Under the pieces are notes generated by a model. It made no database searches. It saw only the letters and a list, made by a program, of their open reading frames with translations, and was not told where the DNA came from. Positions 1 through 5,571 of a stretch of 49,648 bases of DNA are shown here, one piece after another (position 1 is the stretch's first letter; every line of letters begins with the position of its first letter). Both the position numbers and the translations under genes were made by a program. Location: NCBI GenBank assembly GCA_964428475.1, contig CAYRYO010000010.1, forward strand, positions 1 through 49,648, read 5' to 3'. The stretch comes from JARICQ01 sp964428475 (GTDB lineage Bacteria > Bacillota > Clostridia > Tissierellales > Tissierellaceae).

Positions 1-51
1 GATATTATCATCTCATACTTTGCAAAAGATGTAGCAAAACTTTTAAAATAA
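1..51 (+). CDS. hemB: Porphobilinogen synthase (delta-aminolevulinic acid dehydratase), C-terminal end only
   Basis: Frame 1 is open from the first base to a TAA at 49-51 and reads DIIISYFAKDVAKLLK. This matches the usual C-terminus of HemB, which condenses two 5-aminolevulinate molecules to porphobilinogen. The next gene, hemL, starts 15 bases on and makes the HemB substrate, so the two very likely form one tetrapyrrole operon. Only 16 residues are visible, so the call rests on this short tail and the neighbour. Confidence 0.7.
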   Translation, partial: DIIISYFAKDVAKLLK

Positions 52-66
52 AGAGGAGGGATAAAT

Positions 67-1356
67 ATGAAATTAGAAAAATCAAAAGAAATATATGAAG
101 AAGCAGTAAAATATATACCAGGTGGAGTAAATAGCCCAGTGCGTGCTTTTAAATCAGTAGATTCAAGTCCAGTATTTATAAAAAGTGGGCATGGAAGCAA
201 AATCCAAGATGAAGACGATAATGAATATATAGACTATATAGGGTCTTGGGGTCCAGCAATACTTGGACATGGAAATCTTGAACTAATGACAGGAATAGAA
301 GATATAATAAAAGACGGGCTTAGCTTTGGGCTGCCTACAAAGATAGAAGTAGATATGGCAAAGCTAATAGTAGACGCATATGCAGGGGTAGATATGGTAA
401 GAATGGTAAACTCTGGAACAGAAGCTACTATGAGTGCAATAAGAGTTGCAAGAGGATTTACAGGCAAGAAAAAAATAGTTAAATTTGAGGGATGCTATCA
501 TGGACATAGTGATTCACTTTTAGTAAAAAGTGGATCTGGTACAATAACATATGGAGTGCCAACAAGCCTTGGAGTGCCTGAGGATATTGTAAAGCATACC
601 TTAGTATGCAGATACAATGATTTAGAAGATATAAAAAAAACATTTGAAGAACATGGCAGCGATATAGCCTGTATAATAGTAGAACCAGTAGCAGGAAATA
701 TGGGACTAGTAGCAGCAGATAAAGAATTTCTTCAAGCACTTAGGGATATCACAAAAAAATATAATTCTATACTTATATTTGACGAGGTAATATCAGGATT
801 TAGAATAGCTTATGGCGGGGCAAGTGAAGTATACGGCATAGAGCCAGATATGGCTTGTTTTGGGAAAATAATAGGTGGAGGATTTCCAGTAGGTGCATAT
901 GGTGCTAAAGGAGAGATAATGGAGATGGTATCACCTCTAGGCGGAGTATACCAAGCAGGAACCCTTTCAGGGAACCCACTTGCAATGCATATGGGATATA
1001 AAAATATAAAAATCTTAAGAGACAAAAAAGATATCTATAAGCAAATGGAAGAAAAGGCTAAAAAATTAGAAGAAGGTATAAAAGCAAATATAGAAAAAAC
1101 AGGAGTAAAAGCTACAATAGTTAGATTTAAAAATATGTTAACTCTATTCTTTGGAGAAGGACCATTTAAAAATTACGATGATGTATCTAAATGTGATACC
1201 AAAATCTATGGAAGATACTTTAAAGAGATGCTAGATAGAGGAATAATGTTGCCACCTGCACAGTTTGAGTGTATGTTCTTATCCACTGCACATAGTGAAG
1301 ACGACCTAGATAAGACAATAAAGGCAAATTTAGAAGCATTAAATGCAATAAAATAA
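67..1356 (+). CDS. hemL: Glutamate-1-semialdehyde 2,1-aminomutase
   Basis: HemL is a PLP enzyme that converts glutamate-1-semialdehyde to 5-aminolevulinate in the C5 tetrapyrrole pathway (heme, siroheme, cobamide). The protein has 429 residues, normal for the family. The N-terminus has the typical PGGVNSPVRAF stretch. The PLP-binding lysine sits in FGKIIGGGFPVGAYG at about residue 267. NSGTEA near residue 118 and the GTLSGNP segment are class-III aminotransferase hallmarks. AGGAGGG lies just before the ATG. It directly follows hemB, and a hairpin with a T-run at 1461-1495 ends the unit. A corrinoid adenosyltransferase at 20.7 kb suggests cobamide as one end product. Confidence 0.96.
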   Translation: MKLEKSKEIYEEAVKYIPGGVNSPVRAFKSVDSSPVFIKSGHGSKIQDEDDNEYIDYIGSWGPAILGHGNLELMTGIEDIIKDGLSFGLPTKIEVDMAKLIVDAYAGVDMVRMVNSGTEATMSAIRVARGFTGKKKIVKFEGCYHGHSDSLLVKSGSGTITYGVPTSLGVPEDIVKHTLVCRYNDLEDIKKTFEEHGSDIACIIVEPVAGNMGLVAADKEFLQALRDITKKYNSILIFDEVISGFRIAYGGASEVYGIEPDMACFGKIIGGGFPVGAYGAKGEIMEMVSPLGGVYQAGTLSGNPLAMHMGYKNIKILRDKKDIYKQMEEKAKKLEEGIKANIEKTGVKATIVRFKNMLTLFFGEGPFKNYDDVSKCDTKIYGRYFKEMLDRGIMLPPAQFECMFLSTAHSEDDLDKTIKANLEALNAIK

Positions 1357-1383
1357 TTTGATAAGATTTGGATACGAAACTTT

Positions 1384-1430
1384 AAAATACATCTAATTAT
1401 TATAAGGATTTCTTGTATAAACAAGTGAAG
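1384..1430. repeat. 47-bp promoter/leader repeat, copy 1 (no gene behind it)
   Basis: This block matches 2246-2292 at 41 of 47 positions in the same orientation. Copy 2 stands just before the RiPP precursor gene. Here the same block is followed by a purine-rich, ribosome-site-like stretch (AAAAAAGGGAGAAAG) and then straight away by a terminator, with no reading frame between. It looks like the shell of a second precursor locus whose coding part has been lost. Confidence 0.6.
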
Positions 1431-1460
1431 GTATAAAAAAGGGAGAAAGCACTAACAAGA

Positions 1461-1495
1461 AAAACAGTCTTTTGGATTTTCAATAGACTGTTTTT
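1461..1495. terminator. Rho-independent terminator after hemL
   Basis: AAAACAGTCT (1461-1470) pairs with AGACTGTTTT (1485-1494) over a 14-base loop, followed by T residues. It also reads as a hairpin for the converging peroxiredoxin gene, which ends at 1516. Confidence 0.75.
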
Positions 1496-1515
1496 ATAAA
1501 TCATGAATTTAAAAT

Positions 1516-2163
1516 CTACCTAACTGGATCGTCACTATAGCACAAATACCATGACATGCAATCATACTTACCACTTTCAACCCTTTCAAGAAGTTCTTGA
1601 TATGTCTGGGGTGCAGGTATTACTACTGGGTCTCCTGGCAACCAATCTGCTGGGGTGGCCACATTTTGCTTGTAACTTAATTGCATAGCTGTTAATAGCC
1701 TTATTATTTCAGGTATATATCTTCCGTTTGAAAGAGGATATACCAGTATAGCCCTGATTATTCCCTCGGGATCTATCATAAATACATTTCTAACAGTAGT
1801 ACTTGTACTTATACTTGGTGCTATCATCCCATACATCTTAGATATTTCCATAGTCTTATCTGATACTATGGGAAAAGGAATGTGTATACCCGTCATCTTA
1901 TATATATCATAAACCCATGCAAGATGAGAAGAGTTGCTATCCAAGCTTATACCTATAAGTTGAGTGTCTCTTTCCAAGAAACAACTATATTGCTCTGCAA
2001 AAGCAATAAATTCAGTTGTTCACACAGGAGTAAAATCTCCTGGATGGGAAAACAAAACTACCCATCTTCCCCTATAATCAGATAATGTCAATGGACCAAA
2101 GGTTGATAGAGCTTCAAAATCTGGTGCTTTCATTCCTAAAGTCAAACATTTATTTTCATTCAA
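1516..2163 (-). CDS. Selenocysteine-containing 1-Cys-type peroxiredoxin (Prx6/AhpC-TSA family)
   Basis: Peroxiredoxins reduce peroxides with a peroxidatic cysteine. The frame is interrupted by one UGA at 2022-2020, exactly where the family has that cysteine: FSHPGDFTPV-UGA-TTEF. Read as selenocysteine, the product has 215 residues with Sec at position 48 and a continuous family match on both sides. A C-terminal C-x5-C pair (about residues 202 and 208) resembles the resolving cysteines of archaeal and clostridial Prx6-type enzymes. A hairpin directly after the UGA fits a bacterial SECIS. I chose TTG 2163 because AGGATGGTGA lies at a good distance; ATG 2175 (219 aa) and GTG 2205 (229 aa) are alternatives. 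A TATAAT at 2196-2191 favours the two shorter starts. A pseudogene or sequencing error is the competing view, less likely given the exact placement. Confidence 0.88.
1979..2022 (-). promoter_or_regulatory. Candidate bacterial SECIS hairpin for UGA-Sec decoding
   Basis: In the mRNA the UGA is followed by a two-part stem. The lower stem GAACAACU (2021-2014) pairs with AGUUGUUU (1986-1979). The upper stem UAUUGCU (2008-2002) pairs with AGCAAUA (1994-1988). Between them lies an asymmetric internal loop, and the apex is UUUGCAG, which can close to a U-G-C triloop. The apical loop starts about 18-20 bases after the UGA and carries a G, as expected for SelB-recognised bacterial SECIS elements. The whole hairpin is also coding sequence. 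Confidence 0.75.
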
Positions 2164-2203
2164 TAATTTCACCATCCTATCTATTGATATATTATAATAT
2201 GAC

Positions 2204-2215
2204 ACTTGTACAAGT
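2204..2215. promoter_or_regulatory. 12-bp perfect palindrome upstream of the peroxiredoxin
   Basis: ACTTGTACAAGT is a perfect palindrome just upstream of the TATAAT (2196-2191, minus strand) of the peroxiredoxin gene. A position overlapping the core promoter suits a repressor or activator site. No regulator can be named. Confidence 0.35.
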
Positions 2216-2245
2216 ATTGTGAAAGATTTAAATTACTAAAATTTA

Positions 2246-2292
2246 AAAATACATCTAACTATTATTAGGTTTTGGTGTATAAACAAATGAAG
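2246..2292. repeat. 47-bp promoter/leader repeat, copy 2 (upstream of RiPP precursor)
   Basis: Same block as 1384-1430 (41 of 47 identical). It ends 21 bases before the precursor ATG and includes GTGTATAAAC, a possible -10 region. It is probably the promoter and 5' leader of the precursor gene. Confidence 0.6.
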
Positions 2293-2313
2293 AGAAAAAA
2301 AGGAGGAGAAATT

Positions 2314-2664
2314 ATGAAATTAACATCTGAATTAATTGAAAAAGCAAAATCTGCAAAAAGCGTAGAGGAATTATTAAAGTTGGCAAGTGAAAATGAAATC
2401 GAATTGACAGGGGAAGAAGCAAAAGTATACTTTGATCATCTTAATCCTAAACAAGGGGCTTTAAGTGACAGTGAACTGGATAATGTAGCAGGTGGAGGAT
2501 GCCATGCAGATGATGGATACATGCGTACAACACGATATAATAGTTGCTGGCATTGGGAAGGCAGCAGTTTGGATGGATACAAACATCACTGTAAGGATTG
2601 TAGATACGCACACAAGGATTGGGGCACTTATATTTGTAAGCATGAGGCCAATAGGAAAAAGTAA
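2314..2664 (+). CDS. Nif11-type RiPP precursor peptide, orphan
   Basis: This 116-residue peptide has a two-part build. Residues 1-59 form an acidic, helical leader (LIEKAKSAKSVEELLKLA, then ELTGEEAKVYF and LSDSELDNVAGGG), the pattern of Nif11-like leaders in clostridia. The Gly-Gly at 60-62 is the likely cleavage site of a C39-type peptidase-transporter. The remaining 54 residues are unlike the leader: Cys at 63, 78, 93, 96 and 108, many His, Trp and Tyr, and a CKDC pair. AAAGGAGGAG precedes ATG 2314; an upstream GTG at 2272 is in frame but lacks a ribosome site. No modification enzyme or exporter lies beside it except the convergent ATP-grasp gene. Product and chemistry are unknown. Confidence 0.8.
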   Translation: MKLTSELIEKAKSAKSVEELLKLASENEIELTGEEAKVYFDHLNPKQGALSDSELDNVAGGGCHADDGYMRTTRYNSCWHWEGSSLDGYKHHCKDCRYAHKDWGTYICKHEANRKK

Positions 2665-2700
2665 ATATAAAAGATATTATAAATTTGATAAAAATAAACA

Positions 2701-2738
2701 AGAAAAGAATCTGGTAGGATTTCACCAGACTCTTTTCT
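2701..2738. terminator. Bidirectional terminator between the RiPP precursor and the ATP-grasp gene
   Basis: AGAAAAGAATCTGGT (2701-2715) pairs with ACCAGACTCTTTTCT (2724-2738) with one mismatch. The stem is flanked by A-rich and T-rich ends that suit termination in both directions for the two convergent genes. Confidence 0.75.
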
Positions 2739-2763
2739 ATAAGTATTTAATAATTATTGATTT

Positions 2764-3741
2764 TCAATAGATTCTTTTCTTAGCAGTATCAACTATTTCC
2801 TTTATTAAATCACTATAATTCATATTGTCCTTGTACGCCATCAAGCAAAGATTGCTTTTATCTTGTTCAAGGCCTGGCAAACTATTTACATCAAATACAT
2901 AAGCCTTACCATTTTTTACTCTTATATCAATTCGGGCATAATCTCTAAGCGATAGAGTATTGTAAGCATTGATAGCTGCATTTTGTATTAAATTTTTAGT
3001 ATCCTCATCTACTTTTGCAGGGATATCATAACTTATAAAATCTTCATAATCAAATTTAGCCTCAAAACTAAATATTTTATTTAATTTAGATGGCAGTTTT
3101 GAAAAGTCAACTTCAAGAAGTGGAAGAACCCTTAAACCATCGCCATTTCCTATTATTCCGACAGAGAACTCTCTTCCCTCAATATATTCCATTATCATTA
3201 TAGGTGGATTATATATTTCCAAACTTTCTTTTATTATTTTAATCAATGACTCTTTATCATATACAAGACTTTCATTGGTAATGCCTCTACTAGATCCTTC
3301 ATCCTTTGGTTTCACAAATACTGGATACTCTAAATCCATATTTTCTATTTCTTCTACCATACTTACTGTCTTGAATTTAGGAGTGTCAATATTTGAAGAT
3401 TTAAAAATCTTTCCTGAATAAATCTTGTCATAAGCAAGTCCATGAGCTAATGGTGTTGAACCTGTATAAGGAATATCTGCGAACTCTAAAAATCCTGGAA
3501 GTTGGGAAAGACTAGCTTCGCCTTCTATACCATTACATAGATTGAATACCAAATCTACTTTTTCAACGATTAATTTTTCAATAATATTTCTATTCATAAT
3601 TAAATCTATTACTTCATATTCATCTTCTAAAGCTTCAATCAAAAATTCCACAGTATGTTTTCTTTGTATATTTTCTTCAATACCCTCTTGTCCAGAAAGC
3701 ACTAAAGATCTAGATCTATCTGATACTATTGCTATTTTCAT
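2764..3741 (-). CDS. D-alanine-D-alanine-ligase-like ATP-grasp enzyme
   Basis: The 325 residues carry ATP-grasp features: IPYTGS at about 90, YPVFVKPKDEGSSRGI at about 140 (ATP-binding lysine and glycine-rich loop), a GREFSVGIIG strand at about 190, and the metal-binding end ARIDIR...FDVNSLPG. Canonical Ddl has an E-x-N-T-x-P-G signature; here it is D-x-N-S-x-P-G, so the acid and the following residue differ. It may still join D-Ala, but a different acyl-amide substrate is possible. It stands alone, outside any cell-wall cluster, converging on the RiPP precursor. AGGAGA lies 7 bases before the ATG. Family is sure, substrate is not. Confidence 0.8.
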   Translation of the reverse strand: MKIAIVSDRSRSLVLSGQEGIEENIQRKHTVEFLIEALEDEYEVIDLIMNRNIIEKLIVEKVDLVFNLCNGIEGEASLSQLPGFLEFADIPYTGSTPLAHGLAYDKIYSGKIFKSSNIDTPKFKTVSMVEEIENMDLEYPVFVKPKDEGSSRGITNESLVYDKESLIKIIKESLEIYNPPIMIMEYIEGREFSVGIIGNGDGLRVLPLLEVDFSKLPSKLNKIFSFEAKFDYEDFISYDIPAKVDEDTKNLIQNAAINAYNTLSLRDYARIDIRVKNGKAYVFDVNSLPGLEQDKSNLCLMAYKDNMNYSDLIKEIVDTAKKRIY

Positions 3742-3858
3742 CTTATCTTCTCCTCATATATGTTAGACTAGCAAATAATGCCTAATCACAATTATTTTTT
3801 ACAATTAAATGTAAAAGCTTGAATTTAATATAAGTAATAGATTTTTAGAGTATTATTT

Positions 3859-3895
3859 ATATAACTCTAATTATATCATATAATTAGAGTTATAT
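3859..3895. repeat. Perfect 18-bp inverted repeat with a one-base centre
   Basis: The left arm is 3859-3876, the centre is C3877, the right arm is 3878-3895, and the arms are fully complementary. It lies in the 351-bp space between the minus-strand ATP-grasp gene and DUF2164. The one-base centre makes a simple hairpin terminator unlikely and suggests a dimeric protein site or a cruciform. The rest of 3742-4092 is AT-rich and shows only the 22-bp repeat at 3963-3984. Confidence 0.6.
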
Positions 3896-3962
3896 TTGAA
3901 ACTTCACTAATATTCAAGAATATTTGAAAATACAAGATTGCTTTAGCCAACAACACCTCTAG

Positions 3963-3984
3963 AAATATCTAAAGTAATAAAAAC
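3963..3984. repeat. 22-bp repeat, copy 1
   Basis: Identical to 8898-8919 except for one base (A or G in the middle); core ATATCTAAAGTA. Both copies are in intergenic DNA, upstream of DUF2164 here and of the ECF S gene there. Confidence 0.45.
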
Positions 3985-4092
3985 TAATATGGTCATATTC
4001 AAAGAAAAGCTTTAAAATATTATTAGAGGCTCTTGGAGGAGCATTACAAGATAATCATTCTATTTAAAATATATGATTGGAGAGTGAAAAGG

Positions 4093-4332
4093 TTGGAAAA
4101 AAGGATTAGTTTAAGTGATGAAAGAAAAGAATTGATGAGAAGAAGGATAGTAGATTACTTTGGCAAAGAAAGAGATGAAGACCTAGGAGAATTAGCTTCT
4201 CAGTTAATACTAGACTTTTTTATTGATGAATTAGGATCCGAACTATACAATCAAGGTGTAGAAGACGCACATATGTATCTAATGGACAAGCTAGATGATT
4301 TGTTTGCTTTGCAGATTAAAAGGAGCATTTAG
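4093..4332 (+). CDS. DUF2164 family small protein
   Basis: The product has 79 residues. The pattern ISLSDERKELMRRRIVDYF, then DEDLGELASQLILDFFIDELG and YNQGVEDAHMYL matches DUF2164, a family of about 75-80 residues with no assigned function. I chose TTG 4093 because GGAGAG lies 8 bases upstream and the length then fits the family. GTG 4084 and TTG 4033 are in frame; the latter adds 20 residues not typical of the family. It stands alone between a palindromic intergenic region and the nuclease operon. Confidence 0.75.
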   Translation: MEKRISLSDERKELMRRRIVDYFGKERDEDLGELASQLILDFFIDELGSELYNQGVEDAHMYLMDKLDDLFALQIKRSI

Positions 4333-4413
4333 CTAAGAAGAATCCAAAAAAAGATATATTGTTTGAGGGGCTCAAAGAAGATATAGCTTTGCCTTGAATC
4401 TTAGAGAATAATA

Positions 4414-4442
4414 TCGAATGTATAATTAAGATATGGTATAAT
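4414..4442 (+). promoter_or_regulatory. Candidate sigma-A promoter of the SbcD/SbcC-like operon
   Basis: TATAAT at 4437-4442 stands 25 bases before the ATG at 4467. Seventeen bases upstream is TCGAAT, a weak -35 (4414-4419). Confidence 0.45.
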
Positions 4443-4466
4443 TGTATATTAATTGGAGGGATTTCA

Positions 4467-5570
4467 ATGGAGATAAAGATTTTTCATACTGGTGATATTC
4501 ACTTGGGTATGAAGTTTAATAGTTATGGGGATCTAACAAAGGAATCGTTGGTTGAAGCTAGATTTTCAACTTTAGAAAATATGATTGAACTGTCAAATGA
4601 TATGGATGCTGATTTATTTGTTGTAGCTGGGGATTTATTTAATACCATCAATATCACCAAAAAAGATATAGAGAGAACTGTCAACATACTAAATAAATTT
4701 AGTGGTGCCTGTCTACTTGTCTTGCCTGGAAATCACGATTATGACGATGGAGTAGTAGATTTGTGGAATGATTTTAGCAAATACATGAATGAAAAAGTAT
4801 TAATCTTAAATGAAGAAAGACCATATTTACTGAAGGACTATGACTTAGATGTAGCTATATATCCAGCTCATTGCCATAGCAAACATTCCAAGGAAAATAA
4901 CTTAGAATGGATTAAGGCTTCGGGATTATCTAAAACTGAGAAATACCATATAGGGATTGCACATGGAGCAATAGAAGGTCTTTCAGCTGATATAGAGGGG
5001 AACTATTATTTTATGGAGATGGATGAACTAGATTCCATACCTACAGATGTGTGGCTATTGGGTCATACTCATGTTAGATATCCTTTACAAGATGAAGTTT
5101 TAAATCATAGAATATTTAACCCAGGGACACCAGAGCCAGATGGATTGAATTTTAGAGATGAAGGGTCTGCTTGGTATATTGCTTTAAATGATAAGGGAAG
5201 CATTGCAAAGAGGATCATCACAGGCCAGTATAGGTTTTTTGATAGAGAATTTGAAATAAGTGGAGAAGAGGATTTGGAAGATATAAGGTCTTGGGCACTG
5301 GAAGGCAGTCCAGATAAAAAGATTATTCGGATATATCTTAAGGGTAGTGTATCAAGGGAATTGTATCAAAATTTAAATAGTTTTTACAGAAGTTTAGAAT
5401 CTGAATTGTTTCATTTTATAGTTGATGATTCTCAATTGAGATCCAAAATAAATAAAGATACAATAGAGGAAGAATTTGTAAGGGGTTCTTTTCCCTATGA
5501 ATTTTTAAAGGGACTTACTCATGATGAGGAAGCACTTCAAATAGCATATGATTTACTTAGGAGGGGTTAG
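4467..5570 (+). CDS. SbcD/Mre11-like DNA repair exonuclease (YhaO-like metallophosphoesterase)
   Basis: This 367-residue protein has the calcineurin-type phosphoesterase motifs in order: GDIHLG (about 9-14), GDLF (about 57), GNHD (about 87) and GHTH (about 198). These bind two Mn ions in Mre11/SbcD nucleases. The C-terminal part is the family-specific capping region. The next gene is an SbcC-like ATPase that starts one base after this stop codon, so they form a complex and a translationally coupled pair. GGAGGG precedes the ATG. Its size and partner fit the YhaO-YhaN version of the system. Expected role: trimming of DNA ends or hairpins in repair. Confidence 0.88.
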   Translation: MEIKIFHTGDIHLGMKFNSYGDLTKESLVEARFSTLENMIELSNDMDADLFVVAGDLFNTINITKKDIERTVNILNKFSGACLLVLPGNHDYDDGVVDLWNDFSKYMNEKVLILNEERPYLLKDYDLDVAIYPAHCHSKHSKENNLEWIKASGLSKTEKYHIGIAHGAIEGLSADIEGNYYFMEMDELDSIPTDVWLLGHTHVRYPLQDEVLNHRIFNPGTPEPDGLNFRDEGSAWYIALNDKGSIAKRIITGQYRFFDREFEISGEEDLEDIRSWALEGSPDKKIIRIYLKGSVSRELYQNLNSFYRSLESELFHFIVDDSQLRSKINKDTIEEEFVRGSFPYEFLKGLTHDEEALQIAYDLLRRG

Positions 5571-5571
5571 C

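Noticed and set aside
1516..2205. Peroxiredoxin as a frameshifted or nonsense-mutated pseudogene in two pieces
   Set aside because: The frame is unchanged across the UGA, the UGA replaces precisely the catalytic Cys, both sides are well conserved, and a SECIS-like hairpin follows. Sec decoding explains all of this better.
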